A DNA stretch of 64,000 nucleotides. Source: Bacillus cereus (GTDB taxonomy: Bacteria > Bacillota > Bacilli > Bacillales > Bacillaceae_G). The stretch lies in contig NZ_NUOT01000024.1 of NCBI RefSeq assembly GCF_002584535.1, forward strand, positions 146,398 through 210,397, given 5' to 3'. Both the position numbers and the translations under genes were made by a program. Under the pieces are notes generated by a model. The model made no database searches. It saw nothing but the letters and a program-made list of their open reading frames with translations, and was not told where the DNA came from. Every line of letters starts with the position of its first letter. Positions within the stretch are counted from its first letter, which is position 1. Positions 35,819 to 46,610 of this stretch are shown here, piece by piece.

Positions 35819-36940
35819 ATGAGACGAATTTGGATTGTAATTGCACTTGTTTTAATGGGTGCAAGTATTATACCGGTTCATACATATGCACAAATGAATG
35901 ATGTAAGCGCCCATAATGCCGTATTGATGGAAGAACATTCAGGACGTGTTTTATATGGAAAGCTAGAACATGAACCACAAAAGATTGCTAGCATTACAAA
36001 AATTATGACTGCCTTACTTGCTGCTGAATCAGGAAGAATGAAAGAGGCTGTACCTATTAGCGATAAGGCTGTTCGAGTAGAGGGTTCGGCCATTTATTTA
36101 AAACCTGGAAATAAAGTACCGTTAGAGGATTTAGTGTATGGCCTAATGCTTCGTTCAGGTAATGATGCGGCACAAGCAATTGCTGAAAATGTTGGAGGGA
36201 GTATAGAAGGATTTGTTTATTTGATGAATGAAAAAGCGGAACAAATCGGAATGAAAGATACACATTTTTCAAATCCACATGGTTTAGATGGGGACGGTAC
36301 GCACTTTTCATCTGCATATGATATGGCCCTTTTAACACGTTATGCAATGGGAAATGAAACGTTTCGGAAAATTTTCGGAACAAAAACATATCAATCGAAA
36401 GCATGGGATTATCCATGGAAAAACAAGCATAAACTTGTAACTTCTTATTATGAATTTGCAACAGGAGGAAAGACGGGATTTACAAAGAAAGCTGGTCGTA
36501 CACTTGTTACAACAGCTTCGAAAGATGGTTTAGACTTAATTGTAGTGACGCTTAATGCATCTAATGATTGGGACGACCATATGTCGTTATTTAATCAAGG
36601 ATTTGAACAGTATGAGTCAACGAAAGTTCTAGGAAAAGGGGCGCTTCCTGGACTACAGGAAAAGAAATATATAAATCATGTTTATATAAAAAATGATTTC
36701 TCAGTGCCGCTAAGGAAAGAGGAGAAGAAGCAAGTTAGGCTAGAGCTTGAACTTGATAGAAATGCAACATTAGTAGATGGAGAAAAAGTGGGTAAGACAA
36801 TTGTGTATATTAATGAAGAGAAAGTAGGAGAGCGTAACTTATTTTATAGCAAGCGCAAGTTGGTTGCTACAACCGGAGTATATTGGAATGACGTGAGAGA
36901 AATCTTTTCTCATATGTTAGGTGTTGGAACAGATGGTTAA
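35819..36940 (+). CDS. dacB: D-alanyl-D-alanine carboxypeptidase DacB (sporulation PBP5*)
   Basis: 373 residues; ATG after GTGGGGAAT. A signal peptide (about 1-25, ending ...HTYAQ) is followed by the peptidase S11 domain with Ser58-Ile-Thr-Lys61, Ser113-Gly-Asn115 and Lys218-Thr-Gly220, then a C-terminal beta-rich domain. It removes the terminal D-Ala from spore cortex peptidoglycan and so controls cross-linking. The stop overlaps the spmA start. The operon order dacB-spmA-spmB identifies it as the sporulation enzyme. Confidence 0.95.
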   Translation: MRRIWIVIALVLMGASIIPVHTYAQMNDVSAHNAVLMEEHSGRVLYGKLEHEPQKIASITKIMTALLAAESGRMKEAVPISDKAVRVEGSAIYLKPGNKVPLEDLVYGLMLRSGNDAAQAIAENVGGSIEGFVYLMNEKAEQIGMKDTHFSNPHGLDGDGTHFSSAYDMALLTRYAMGNETFRKIFGTKTYQSKAWDYPWKNKHKLVTSYYEFATGGKTGFTKKAGRTLVTTASKDGLDLIVVTLNASNDWDDHMSLFNQGFEQYESTKVLGKGALPGLQEKKYINHVYIKNDFSVPLRKEEKKQVRLELELDRNATLVDGEKVGKTIVYINEEKVGERNLFYSKRKLVATTGVYWNDVREIFSHMLGVGTDG

Positions 36941-37529
36941 CATCGTATGGGTAGCAATGGCGGTTATTGGGATCGTATATGCGATGGTGAACGGTACGAT
37001 GGAGGAAGTAAATAAAGCGGTCTTTGAAGGGGCGAAAGATGCGGTAACAATTTGTATTGGGCTGATTAGTGTTTTAGTCTTTTGGCTAGGTTTAATGAAG
37101 ATTGCTGAAGAGGCTGGCTTATTAAAGAAATTGGTCTCGTTTTTTATGCCAGTTGTAAAGAGACTATTTCCAGAAATACCAAAGGATCATCCCTCGATGG
37201 GATTTATTTTATCAAATATGATGGCAAACTTTTTTGGACTAGGAAATGCAGCGACACCACTTGGTATTAAGGCTATGGAACAGCTCAAGGAATTAAATGG
37301 AGGAAAGGATTCTGCAAGCCGTTCTATGGTAACGTTTCTGGCGTTAAATACATCTGCCATTACATTAATCCCAACTACTGTAATTTCAATTCGGATGACG
37401 TATGAATCGGCAAACCCGACAGAAATTGTTGGGGTTACGTTTATCGCACAAGTATTATCGATGATTGGAGCGATTTGGATTGACCGCTATTTTTACCGAA
37501 GACGGAGTAGAAAGGGGCGGAAAAAGTGA
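36933..37529 (+). CDS. spmA: Spore maturation protein SpmA
   Basis: 198 residues from an ATG that overlaps the dacB stop. Nucleoside-recognition (Gate) domain membrane protein with about five helices; the GNAATPLGIKAMEQL motif is characteristic. In B. subtilis SpmA and SpmB are needed for spore core dehydration. It is translated in a coupled fashion with dacB and spmB. Confidence 0.94.
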   Translation: MVNIVWVAMAVIGIVYAMVNGTMEEVNKAVFEGAKDAVTICIGLISVLVFWLGLMKIAEEAGLLKKLVSFFMPVVKRLFPEIPKDHPSMGFILSNMMANFFGLGNAATPLGIKAMEQLKELNGGKDSASRSMVTFLALNTSAITLIPTTVISIRMTYESANPTEIVGVTFIAQVLSMIGAIWIDRYFYRRRSRKGRKK

Positions 37530-38056
37530 GCGTTGTGAATACAATTTCATTATGGGTGATTCCGTGTGTTATTGGTTTTATTTTATTATATGGAACGATA
37601 AAAAAAGTTCCAACGTACGAATCGTTTGTAGAAGGTGGAAAAGAAGGGATTCAAATTGCTGTCTCTATTCTACCATTTATGGTAGGAATGCTTGTATCTA
37701 TTTCTATTTTTAGATCATCAGGTGCACTAGATGCGATGATATCAGTAATGAAGCCGATGTTAGATATGATTCATGTACCAGCAGAAATTGTCCCGCTCGC
37801 ACTTATACGCCCGATTTCTGGGTCGGCCGGTTTAAGTATTACGACAGATTTAATCGCTACATATGGACCGGATTCATTTATTGGAAGGTTAGCGTCTACG
37901 ATGCAGGGTAGCACAGATACAACATTTTATATTTTAACGGTATATTTCGGCGCTGTTGGAATTCGTAAAATGGGAGATGCATTAAAGGTTGGATTATTTG
38001 CAGATTTAATAGGTATCATTTGTTCAATCGTATTTGTTTCCCTATTGTTTCGTTAA
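37526..38056 (+). CDS. spmB: Spore maturation protein SpmB
   Basis: 176 residues starting at a GTG that overlaps the spmA stop by four bases. Second Gate-domain membrane protein of the pair; LIRPISGSAGLSITTDL and GSTDTTFYILTVYFGAVGI are typical. It acts with SpmA in spore core dehydration. A terminator follows. Confidence 0.94.
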   Translation: MSVVNTISLWVIPCVIGFILLYGTIKKVPTYESFVEGGKEGIQIAVSILPFMVGMLVSISIFRSSGALDAMISVMKPMLDMIHVPAEIVPLALIRPISGSAGLSITTDLIATYGPDSFIGRLASTMQGSTDTTFYILTVYFGAVGIRKMGDALKVGLFADLIGIICSIVFVSLLFR

Positions 38057-38099
38057 ACCTATTCATTTTTTGCTTTCATTCGCTTATAATACGTATACG

Positions 38100-38135
38100 A
38101 CCACTATTAAGGTGTAGCTTAATAGTGGTTTTTTT
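38100..38135 (+). terminator. Terminator of the dacB operon
   Basis: The stem ACCACTATTAAG / CTTAATAGTGGT with a long T-run. Confidence 0.92.
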
Positions 38136-38343
38136 GTGGGGTGTTTTTGACAAAATAATGAACTTTTGTTGTAAGCAGTGAGTAGCAGGTAAACAATAAT
38201 AAAGGATAAAAGTAGCATTTGACCTTTAAAAGTTTGCACTATAGCTATGTGGTTTACGGTGGAAGAGGAAAAACGCTGTAAACCTTAGGCGGTTGCCAAC
38301 TCTTTCTAATGAAGGTAAGATAAATTTGAGGTGAATTAAGGAA

Positions 38344-39072
38344 ATGGAACGATTACAAAAAGTGATTGCGCAAGCTGGAATTGCGTCAAGAAGAAAAGCT
38401 GAAGAACTTATTCAGCAAGGAAAAGTGAAAGTTAACGGTAAAGTAGTGTCTGAGTTAGGAACGAAGGTAACTCCTCAAGATAAAGTAGAAGTAAATAATA
38501 TCCCTCTTGAAAAAGAAGAACCGATTTATTTCTTACTATATAAACCAACGGGTGTTATTTCGAGTGTATCAGATGACAAAGGAAGAAAAGTTGTCACAGA
38601 CTTTTTCCCTGAAATTACGCAACGTCTATTCCCAATTGGTCGTTTAGATTATGATACGTCTGGCGTACTCCTTATGACAAACGATGGAGAGTTTGCAAAT
38701 ATATTAATGCATCCGAAATATAAAGTTGAGAAAACATACGTTGCGAAGGTGAAAGGTCCATTAACAGGAGAGAAAATTCGCATGTTAGAAAAAGGTGTTG
38801 TATTAGAAGATGGAAAGACAGCGCCAGCACGTGTGAAAATCCTTTCTTGGGATAAACGTAAAGAGATGGCAATTGTGCAATTAACAATCCATGAAGGACG
38901 TAATCGTCAAGTTCGTCGCATGTTTGAAGCTCTTGGCTGTAAAGTAATGAAATTAAAACGTGAACGTTATGCTTTCTTAGAAGCAGGAAGCCTACGCCCA
39001 GGTGATGCAAGAGAGCTATCACCTCATGAAGTGAAACAATTACGTGCGCTTGCCTCTACAAAACCGAGATAA
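38344..39072 (+). CDS. rluB: 23S rRNA pseudouridine synthase RluB
   Basis: 242 residues with an N-terminal S4 RNA-binding domain (about 1-60, MERLQKVIAQAGIASRRKAEELI) and an RsuA-type catalytic domain. The catalytic Asp is in GRLDYDTSGVLL, and HEGRNRQVRRM is the second signature. It isomerises a uridine in 23S rRNA. Located between spmB and resA exactly as in B. subtilis. Confidence 0.95.
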   Translation: MERLQKVIAQAGIASRRKAEELIQQGKVKVNGKVVSELGTKVTPQDKVEVNNIPLEKEEPIYFLLYKPTGVISSVSDDKGRKVVTDFFPEITQRLFPIGRLDYDTSGVLLMTNDGEFANILMHPKYKVEKTYVAKVKGPLTGEKIRMLEKGVVLEDGKTAPARVKILSWDKRKEMAIVQLTIHEGRNRQVRRMFEALGCKVMKLKRERYAFLEAGSLRPGDARELSPHEVKQLRALASTKPR

Positions 39073-39074
39073 GC

Positions 39075-39150
39075 GATAAAGTGAAACTCCCATCCGTGGG
39101 GTACTTTATATCCCTCGGATGGTTAATTAAATCGCCCGTTTTGGTGAGTG
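39075..39150 (-). repeat. Copy C of the intergenic repeat, reversed
   Basis: On the minus strand CACTCACC begins it and GAGTTTCACTTTAT ends it, with the hairpin ATCCGAGGG / CCCCACGGAT between. It lies in the gap between rluB and resA. Confidence 0.5.
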
Positions 39151-39244
39151 GTTATGGCAACATAAATACTAAAGTGAACGAAGGACAAGTCATTAGTTAC
39201 AGAAATTGTTTACATATAAATTCATCAAAGAGAGGAGAGAGAGT

Positions 39245-39766
39245 ATGAAGAAGAATCGCTTAATATTCCGTATTTTCATTTTGCTTATTTTGAGCGTGGC
39301 AGTAGGATTTACACTCTATCAAGGTTTTTTTGTTGATAAGGAAAAAATGCAAATTGGGAAACAAGCGCCTAACTTTGTTGTTTCAGATTTAGAAGGAAAG
39401 AAAATCGAGTTACATGATCTAAAGGGAAAAGGTGTGTTTTTAAACTTTTGGGGAACATGGTGCAAACCGTGTGAAAAAGAGATGCCTTATATGAATGAGT
39501 TATACCCTAAATATAAAGAAAAGGGCGTTGAAATCATTGCATTAGATGCCGATGAAACGAATATTGCAGTGAAAAATTTTGTGAATCAATATGGATTAAA
39601 GTTCCCTGTTGCAATTGATAAAGGGCAAGAAATAATCGGTACATATGGCGTTGGGCCACTCCCGACAACATTTTTAATTGATAAAGAAGGAAATGTAATC
39701 GAGAAAATTACTGGTACGCAAACGAAGGAGCAAATGGAGGAATACTTAAAGAAAATTACTCCTTAA
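39245..39766 (+). CDS. resA: Membrane-anchored thiol-disulfide oxidoreductase ResA
   Basis: 173 residues; ATG after GAGAGGAGAGAG. An N-terminal anchor (about 7-27) is followed by a thioredoxin fold with Cys73-Lys-Pro-Cys76 in [11 protein letters not shown] and the cis-proline segment [11 protein letters not shown]. It reduces the haem-binding cysteines of apocytochrome c outside the membrane. It opens the res cluster, separated from resB by about 140 bases. Confidence 0.95.
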   Translation: MKKNRLIFRIFILLILSVAVGFTLYQGFFVDKEKMQIGKQAPNFVVSDLEGKKIELHDLKGKGVFLNFWGTWCKPCEKEMPYMNELYPKYKEKGVEIIALDADETNIAVKNFVNQYGLKFPVAIDKGQEIIGTYGVGPLPTTFLIDKEGNVIEKITGTQTKEQMEEYLKKITP

Positions 39767-39905
39767 TAAAGAAAGTTTTTATATAATGTGATAGTAAGTT
39801 TGATAGATGAAGGTGCTTTGCTTCGTCTTAGTGCCTGTTTTGAAAATTCTGAGTATTGAGGTAACTTGTGCTTTGACGGTACAATAGAAACAAGAGGCGG
39901 TGAGG

Positions 39906-41531
39906 ATGTTGGAACAAATTAAGTGTGAATGTGGGCACGTAAATCCAATAGGCACAATTTTTTGTGAAGCTTGTGGGAAACCTTTTGAAAACAAAGAAGG
40001 TACAAGATTATTAGATATGCGATATGAGGGGAGTGCTAGGCGCTCTATTACTCATACAAAAACGATAGTCGATAAAGTTTGGAGTTTTTTTTCTTCTGTC
40101 AAAGTAGGGGTATGGCTCATTGTTATCACTCTGTTAGCATCAGCAGTTGGAACTATATTTCCACAAGAAATGTACATACCTCCGGGTGTTACGCCGAGTG
40201 AATATTATGAACAGGAATATGGTTTTCTAGGACAACTATATTACCAATTAGGCTTTAATAAGTTATATAGCTCATGGTGGTATATGATTTTAATTGCTTC
40301 AATTGGTGTATCACTTGTGATATGTAGTCTAGATCGAGTAATTCCACTTTATAAAGCTTTAAAAAAGCAGGGAGTAAAAAGACACCCAAGTTTTTTAAAG
40401 AGACAAAGGTTGTATGGGACAGGTTCTCCGAAAGAGGGGGATCTAGAACAGCTTCAAACTAATTTAAAGAAGAGAAATTATAATGTAAGAGTCGAAGGCG
40501 AAAATATTTTAGCGGAAAAAGGAAGATTTTCTCGTTGGGGTCCATATGTGAATCATATTGGTCTTATTATTTTTTTATTTGGAGCAATGCTACGATTTCT
40601 TCCAAGTATGTATGTGGATGAATCGCTATGGCTACGTGATGGAGAAACAAAAGAAATACCAGGAACAGATGGGAAATATTATTTGAAGAATGAAAAGTTT
40701 ATAAAAGAGGTTTATGACAAAGGTAAAGATGATAAAGTATTCAATGATGCAATTGATCGTGTAGGCGATAAAATGATTGCTAAAAACTTTCAAACAAATG
40801 CCGTATTATATAAAACGGTAGGAGAAAATGTTGCAGGGCAGAAACCAAAGTTAGAAAAGGTAAAAGAAAGTGAAATTAGAGTAAATGAACCACTCAAATT
40901 TGATCAGTTTGCTATATACCAACTTGATTTTAAAGAGAATGAGTTTAGTAGCATGTCGTTTACTCTGCAGAAAAAAGATAATAATCAAAAACGGGGACCT
41001 ATTAAAGTTAACTTAGAAAACCCAAAAGAAACCTATGATTTAGGGGATGGATATTCTATAAAATTATTAAGTTATTTTCCTGATTTTTATTTTGATGAGA
41101 ATGGTCAGCCAAATACAAAAACAAAGATTCCAAACAACCCAGCTTTCGTTTTTAAAATGTTTACACCAGAGACGCCAGAAGGAGAAGTGAGTTTTGTAGG
41201 TATACAACAAAATATAGAACCTGAAGGAAATAATCAATATAAAATGACCTTTGCAGGAGTAGAAATGCGAAATGCAACAGGGCTTATCGTAAGAAAAGAT
41301 TTGACACTGTGGATTCTTGGTGTTGGCGGATTTATCTTCATGATTGGTGTGATTCAAGGAATGTATTGGAATCATCGTCGTATCTGGATACAACGTGTTA
41401 AAGATGAATGGTGGATTGCTGGCCACACAAATAAAAATTGGTTTGGCTTGCGGAAAGATATTGAAAAAGTACTTGAAGGAACAACAATTCCACAACCATA
41501 CGACAAAGTAAATGATCAAAAAATTAGTTAA
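39906..41531 (+). CDS. resB: Cytochrome c biogenesis protein ResB
   Basis: 541 residues. The N-terminus has a zinc-ribbon-like set of four cysteines (CECG and FCEACG, residues 7-24), then four membrane helices and a large outside domain (about 225-460). It is the ResB/Ccs1 partner of ResC in System II haem delivery. GTG two codons upstream is a weaker alternative start. resC begins 15 bases after the stop. Confidence 0.94.
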   Translation: MLEQIKCECGHVNPIGTIFCEACGKPFENKEGTRLLDMRYEGSARRSITHTKTIVDKVWSFFSSVKVGVWLIVITLLASAVGTIFPQEMYIPPGVTPSEYYEQEYGFLGQLYYQLGFNKLYSSWWYMILIASIGVSLVICSLDRVIPLYKALKKQGVKRHPSFLKRQRLYGTGSPKEGDLEQLQTNLKKRNYNVRVEGENILAEKGRFSRWGPYVNHIGLIIFLFGAMLRFLPSMYVDESLWLRDGETKEIPGTDGKYYLKNEKFIKEVYDKGKDDKVFNDAIDRVGDKMIAKNFQTNAVLYKTVGENVAGQKPKLEKVKESEIRVNEPLKFDQFAIYQLDFKENEFSSMSFTLQKKDNNQKRGPIKVNLENPKETYDLGDGYSIKLLSYFPDFYFDENGQPNTKTKIPNNPAFVFKMFTPETPEGEVSFVGIQQNIEPEGNNQYKMTFAGVEMRNATGLIVRKDLTLWILGVGGFIFMIGVIQGMYWNHRRIWIQRVKDEWWIAGHTNKNWFGLRKDIEKVLEGTTIPQPYDKVNDQKIS

Positions 41532-41545
41532 GGTGGGGAGAATAT

Positions 41546-42703
41546 ATGGTGCAAATAAGTAGTAATTTCCTATTTGCTGCTTTCATCTTGTATTTAATTG
41601 CAACACTGTTCTTCGGGGGAGCAATTAAAGAAAAAGGCCGGAAGTGGGCGAGTATAGGTATAACGATAACAATTTTAGGATTTGCCGCTCAGATTGTATA
41701 CTTTGTAACGAGATGGATCGCTTCAGGGCATGCGCCAGTAAGTAATTTCTTTGAGTTTGGTACATTCTTCGGCATGATGCTTGTTGGTGCTTTTATTGTT
41801 ATGTATTTCATGTATCGTGTAAGTATAGTGGGATTATTCGCTTTACCAGTGGCACTTTTATTAATCGCATATGCAAGTATGTTTCCGAGAGAAATTTCAC
41901 CGCTTATTCCGTCGTTGAAAAGTAACTGGCTACATATTCATGTAACAACAGCGGCAGCCGGACAAGCTATTTTAGCAATTAGTTTTATTACAGGTGTCAT
42001 GTATCTGCTTAAAAATGTAGATCAGTCAAAAAGGACTAAACGAACATTTTGGCTAGAAACAGTTGTGTTTACGCTCGTTTGTACTGTCGGGTTCATAGCG
42101 ATAACAACAGTTTATTCAACAACGAAATATGAAGCGACGTTTCAATGGGTGGATAAAAATGAACAAAAAGCCGAGATGAAATATAACCTTCCTGCGCTTG
42201 TTGGACCTCATGAAGGGAAGTTAATAACTACCGGAAAACTTGAACCTATTGCAGAAATGCCAGCTATCATTAATGCAAAGAAATTAAATACAGTAATCTG
42301 GTCACTACTTATTGGGACGGGATTATATATTGTATTAAGATTAATTTTACGAAAAAGAGTATCAGCCGCCCTTCAGCCAGTGGTTAAAAATGTTAACAGT
42401 GATTTGCTTGATGAAATTGGATACCGATCTATTGCAATTGGATTCCCAGTCTTTACGTTAGGAGCCTTAATTTTTGCGATGATTTGGGCGCAAATTGCAT
42501 GGACGCGCTTTTGGGGATGGGATCCAAAAGAGGTATGGGCACTCATTACATGGCTCTTTTACGCTGCTGTTTTACATTTACGGTTATCTAAAGGTTGGCA
42601 TGGCGAAAAGTCGGCATGGCTTGCAGTAATTGGATTTGCTATTATCATGTTTAACTTTATAGCCGTGAATTTAATCATTGCTGGTTTACACTCATATGCG
42701 TAA
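41546..42703 (+). CDS. resC: Cytochrome c biogenesis protein ResC (CcsA/CcsB type)
   Basis: 385 residues with about eight membrane helices and the tryptophan-rich WWD haem-handling motif [14 protein letters not shown] near residue 325, plus conserved histidines in [11 protein letters not shown] and [11 protein letters not shown]. With ResB it exports and ligates haem to cytochromes c such as the di-heme lipoprotein encoded at about 24 kb. ATG follows GGTGGGGAG. Confidence 0.95.
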   Translation: MVQISSNFLFAAFILYLIATLFFGGAIKEKGRKWASIGITITILGFAAQIVYFVTRWIASGHAPVSNFFEFGTFFGMMLVGAFIVMYFMYRVSIVGLFALPVALLLIAYASMFPREISPLIPSLKSNWLHIHVTTAAAGQAILAISFITGVMYLLKNVDQSKRTKRTFWLETVVFTLVCTVGFIAITTVYSTTKYEATFQWVDKNEQKAEMKYNLPALVGPHEGKLITTGKLEPIAEMPAIINAKKLNTVIWSLLIGTGLYIVLRLILRKRVSAALQPVVKNVNSDLLDEIGYRSIAIGFPVFTLGALIFAMIWAQIAWTRFWGWDPKEVWALITWLFYAAVLHLRLSKGWHGEKSAWLAVIGFAIIMFNFIAVNLIIAGLHSYA

Positions 42704-42751
42704 GGTATTATCTCTATTTTAGAAGAGACATACTGTTTAGTTGCACATGAT

Positions 42752-42790
42752 AAAATAGGAAAGTGGTTGTCACTTTCCTATTTTATTTTT
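42752..42790 (+). terminator. Terminator after resC
   Basis: The stem AAAATAGGAAAGTG / CACTTTCCTATTTT; it separates resABC from resDE, which then need their own promoter. Confidence 0.92.
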
Positions 42791-43056
42791 GTCAATTTCT
42801 TTTCTTTTTTGAGAAAAACATGGCAAAATAAAGGTTGGTTTTGTAAAATGATGTCGAGGCCTAAATGCCCTGGTCAAAAAAAATACATATTTTTGGAAAA
42901 GAAATGAACAAACTTTATTATTCTTGTGAAGTATAATTGTTAAAGTGGAAATTTAACACTTTAGAATTGTCTATTATGAGATAAGAGTAAAAACAGTATT
43001 ATATTGTAGAAAGGTAGGTGTGAACCGTTGTCATGTTTTTGAGGCAGCGGGAAACA
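42791..43056 (+). promoter_or_regulatory. resDE leader region
   Basis: It contains a TATAAT at 42932-42937 but no convincing -35, so regulation by an activator is possible. I see no other motif here. Confidence 0.35.
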
Positions 43057-43773
43057 ATGGAAAATGAACCGAGAATTTTAATTGTGGATGACGAAGATCG
43101 TATTCGTCGTTTATTGAAAATGTATTTAGAAAGAGAACAATATACAATCGATGAGGCTGATAATGGTGATACAGCTTTAGAAAAAGCATTGCAAAATGAC
43201 TATGATTTAATCTTATTAGATATCATGATGCCTGGAATAGATGGAATTGAAGTGTGTAAAGGGATTCGTGAGAAAAAAGCAACGCCAATTATTATGCTTA
43301 CAGCTAAAGGTGAAGAAGTAAACAGGGTGCAAGGATTTGAAGTTGGCTCGGATGATTATATCGTAAAGCCGTTTAGTCCACGTGAAGTGGTTCTTCGTGT
43401 AAAAGCGGTCCTGCGACGTTCTGTGCCAACAACATTCTTTACACAAGATACAACAACAAAAGATGTTATTGTATTCCCGCATTTAACAATTGATAACGAT
43501 GCACATCGCGTTACAGCTGATGGTGATGAAGTCAATTTAACACCAAAAGAATATGAATTGTTACTATTTTTAGCGAAGGCTCCTGATAAAGTATTTGATC
43601 GTGAGCAATTGTTAAAAGAGGTATGGCAATATGAATTCTTTGGAGATTTACGTACAGTAGATACGCATGTAAAGCGTTTACGAGAAAAATTAAGTAAAAA
43701 ATCATCTGATGCAGCGAAAATGATCGTAACTGTATGGGGTGTTGGTTATAAGTTTGAGGTTGTGAACGACTGA
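43057..43773 (+). CDS. resD: Response regulator ResD
   Basis: 238 residues from the ATG that gives MENEPRILIVDDEDR; an ATG eight codons upstream is possible. OmpR-family regulator with phospho-acceptor Asp55 (LILLDIMMPG), the conserved switch Lys (DDYIVKPFSPRE) and a winged-helix domain (about 140-235). In bacilli it controls respiration, fermentation and, in B. cereus, enterotoxin expression. The stop overlaps the resE start. Confidence 0.95.
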   Translation: MENEPRILIVDDEDRIRRLLKMYLEREQYTIDEADNGDTALEKALQNDYDLILLDIMMPGIDGIEVCKGIREKKATPIIMLTAKGEEVNRVQGFEVGSDDYIVKPFSPREVVLRVKAVLRRSVPTTFFTQDTTTKDVIVFPHLTIDNDAHRVTADGDEVNLTPKEYELLLFLAKAPDKVFDREQLLKEVWQYEFFGDLRTVDTHVKRLREKLSKKSSDAAKMIVTVWGVGYKFEVVND

Positions 43774-45548
43774 TGCTTTGGAGAAGTGTAGTAGGAAAGC
43801 TATGGATGACAATATTGCTTCTTGTTTCATTTGTTCTAGGTTTTGTTTCCATTTTGCTTTCACAGTTTTTTGATAATTACTATATTGAAATGAGTGAAAC
43901 AAGGCTTACAAAAGTAGCGACAAGCGTTTCGGAATTAATTGAAGAAGGTGCAGACGAAAAGACGATTGAGAATATCGCATATAAGTTTGCCGATCCACTC
44001 TCCCGTATTATTGTTGTGAAAGAGGATCGTGAGGCTTCTTCTTCACCGAAACAAGAAGGATTAGTAGATCTTACAATAGAGGACTTGAAAAAAGATAAAG
44101 ATTTGGCTGCAGTTTTTATAGATAAAAAAGAAAATAAAGAAAAAATAAAAAAAATGTCTGATAACAAAACGAATAAAAATTCCGAAAATGATATTATGAT
44201 TGTTGGCAAACCACTGCAATCATCAAAGCATAGTGCGGTGTTCGTGTATCAGTCATTGCAAGTTCCGAAACAAGGTATGGAAAAAGCGACAGATTTTATT
44301 TTTCTATCAGCGGGAATTGCAATTATTTTAACAACGTTCTTTGCATTTTTCTTATCGACACGAATCACAGCCCCACTTCGTAAAATGCGTGAAGTGGCGT
44401 TTGAAGTAGCGCGTGGGAAATTTGATACGAAAGCCCCTATGGTTTCACAAGATGAAATAGGGGAGCTAGCAACGGCCTTAAATCAAATGGGGAAACAATT
44501 AAAGTTTAATATTAATGCACTGCAGCAAGAAAAAGAGCAACTTTCTAGTATTTTAAGTAGTATGGCTGACGGGGTTGTAACGCTGAATCAAGAGGGTGAG
44601 GTTGTTGTTATTAATCCGCCGGCAGAACATTTTTTACAAGTTTGGCAAGAAGAAAAAGAATTAGAATTAAGTAGGAATTTACCACCTGAACTTGTAGAGT
44701 TGTTCCACCTTGTAGTAGAAAGTGAGCAACAGCAAGTTATTGAAATTAACTTACAAAAGGGTAATTACGTTGTCCTTATGACGCCGCTATATAATCAAAC
44801 GAAAATTCGTGGTGCTGTGGCGGTACTTCGAGATATGACAGAAGAACGTCGTCTTGAAAAAATGCGTAAAGATTTTATTGCGAACGTGTCTCATGAATTG
44901 CGCACACCGATGGTTATGCTACAAGGGTATAGTGAGGCAATCTTAGATGATGTTGTTCAGTCGAAAGAAGAAATAAACGAGTTTGTACAAATTATTTATG
45001 ATGAGTCCGTTCGTTTAGGTCGTCTTGTGAATGAACTTTTAGATTTAGCCCGAATGGAAAGTGGTCATGTAGAGCTGCATATATCTGAAGTGGATATTCA
45101 TCCATTTGTTGAGAAAATTGGGCGGAAATTTCAAGGGATTGCGCAGGATAAAGAAGTGCAGTTAACGGTTGAGTTCTGTAATCCAATTGTAGAGCATTCG
45201 TTTGATCCAGATCGTATGGAACAAGTATTAACAAACTTAATTGATAATGCGATTAGACATACAAATGCAGGTGGTCATGTTAAGCTTGTAATTGATACGA
45301 AAAATAATGGTTTAGTTTTTGAAGTACAAGATTCAGGTGCCGGTATTCCGAAAGAAGATATTCCGTTCTTGTTTGATCGTTTCTATAAAGCTGATAAAGC
45401 AAGAACACGTGGGAAAACAGGTGGGACTGGTCTAGGTCTTGCGATTGCTAAAAATATTGTTCAAGGTCATGATGGGAAAATCTCTATATCAAGTACCGTT
45501 GGAGAAGGGACAACATTCTCCGTATATTTACCAGGTCAATCAATATAA
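43773..45548 (+). CDS. resE: Sensor histidine kinase ResE
   Basis: 591 residues. Two membrane helices (about 8-30 and 172-192) flank an outside domain. HAMP, PAS (about 255-355), HisKA with FIANVSHELRTPMVMLQGYSE and the ATPase domain (NLIDNAIRHTNAGG, KTGGTGLGLAIAKN) follow. It phosphorylates ResD in response to redox state. ATG overlaps the resD stop. In B. subtilis sigX follows; here it does not. Confidence 0.95.
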   Translation: MLWRSVVGKLWMTILLLVSFVLGFVSILLSQFFDNYYIEMSETRLTKVATSVSELIEEGADEKTIENIAYKFADPLSRIIVVKEDREASSSPKQEGLVDLTIEDLKKDKDLAAVFIDKKENKEKIKKMSDNKTNKNSENDIMIVGKPLQSSKHSAVFVYQSLQVPKQGMEKATDFIFLSAGIAIILTTFFAFFLSTRITAPLRKMREVAFEVARGKFDTKAPMVSQDEIGELATALNQMGKQLKFNINALQQEKEQLSSILSSMADGVVTLNQEGEVVVINPPAEHFLQVWQEEKELELSRNLPPELVELFHLVVESEQQQVIEINLQKGNYVVLMTPLYNQTKIRGAVAVLRDMTEERRLEKMRKDFIANVSHELRTPMVMLQGYSEAILDDVVQSKEEINEFVQIIYDESVRLGRLVNELLDLARMESGHVELHISEVDIHPFVEKIGRKFQGIAQDKEVQLTVEFCNPIVEHSFDPDRMEQVLTNLIDNAIRHTNAGGHVKLVIDTKNNGLVFEVQDSGAGIPKEDIPFLFDRFYKADKARTRGKTGGTGLGLAIAKNIVQGHDGKISISSTVGEGTTFSVYLPGQSI

Positions 45549-45730
45549 ATGATATTGTTATGAGTGAATATTGAAGTTCTAGTATTTTTTATTCTTTTTG
45601 AGTTTATAATATTTTCTCAATGGAATGAAGAATATTAGAGCTTTTTGTTTTATTGTGCTATTTGTAGATGATAGTCTCTTTATGAAAGTTGATTGAAGGA
45701 TAAATAGAATAAAGAATAAATCCATGTTGA

Positions 45731-45910
45731 TTTGCTGGCATATCAGTCGCGGCTATGAAAATAAAAGGAGATTATCACTTATTTACTCCTGTTGTTTCAC
45801 ATGGCATGGTGCTGAAAAAAGGATTTGACCGTTTCTATACAGGTCGGATGCTCTCTTCCATCAAAAAGAAAGGTTTAGGTCGTTTTTTCAATGTATACTT
45901 ACATTTGTGA
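45731..45910 (+). pseudogene. Gene relic upstream of the adenosyltransferase
   Basis: An open stretch of about 59 codons after a TGA, including an ATG (45755) and the protein-like text GFDRFYTGRMLSSIKKKGLGR, with no ribosome site. It reads like the C-terminal piece of a lost protein. I do not recognise the family. It fills most of the 400-base gap after resE. Confidence 0.35.
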
Positions 45911-45944
45911 TGGAATAAAAGTTGAAAAGAGAGGTGTAGAATAT

Positions 45945-46526
45945 TTGAAACTATATACAAAAACAGGAGATAAAGGACAAACGAGTATTATTGGTGGGCG
46001 AGTTGATAAAGATCATATTCGTGTAGAAGCATATGGAACCATTGATGAGGCGAACTCTTATATTGGATATGCGATGACTATGATTCAAGAAGAACGCTTT
46101 CAAGACATATGTGATGAGCTTGAAAAGATTCAGCATGAGTTGTTTGATTGCGGTGGGGATTTAGCAATTGTACAGCAAAAAATGCCGTATACAGTAACGG
46201 AAGAGATGGTGGTGTATTTAGAAGAACGAATTGATCGCTACATAGAAGAGGCTCCGCCACTAGAGCGTTTTATTTTGCCCGGCGGGAGCTCGGCATCCGC
46301 CATGATTCATGTTGCACGTACAGTAACGAGAAGAGCTGAGCGTCATATTGTATCGTTAGGAAAGCAAGAAGAAATAAATGAAATTGTCTTGCGATATGTT
46401 AATCGATTATCCGATTATCTATTTGCAATTGCTAGAGTGATAAACGCCCGACTTAATGTGAACGACGTCGAATATAAACGAAGTGCAATTGTTTTTCGTA
46501 GTAAGGAAGAGGAGGAAGTGGAGTAA
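45945..46526 (+). CDS. pduO: ATP:cob(I)alamin adenosyltransferase, PduO type
   Basis: 193 residues from a TTG start behind GAGAGGTG, beginning LKLYTKTGDKGQTSIIGG, the PduO N-terminal nucleotide-binding signature. The conserved RRAERHIVSL and NRLSDYLFAIAR are present. It transfers the adenosyl group of ATP to cob(I)alamin to make coenzyme B12. The equivalent B. subtilis gene is yvqK. No B12 riboswitch is visible upstream. Confidence 0.93.
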   Translation: MKLYTKTGDKGQTSIIGGRVDKDHIRVEAYGTIDEANSYIGYAMTMIQEERFQDICDELEKIQHELFDCGGDLAIVQQKMPYTVTEEMVVYLEERIDRYIEEAPPLERFILPGGSSASAMIHVARTVTRRAERHIVSLGKQEEINEIVLRYVNRLSDYLFAIARVINARLNVNDVEYKRSAIVFRSKEEEEVE

Positions 46527-46610
46527 TTCACTTTCTTTTTTTGTATACTTTTTTCCGAGATATACAACAATAGAGAAAGTGTGACGGTTATTAAAAAATG
46601 GAGGATGTAT

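Noticed and set aside
45549-45944. Cobalamin riboswitch upstream of the adenosyltransferase
   Set aside because: No B12-box (GCCACTG-type) sequence is present.
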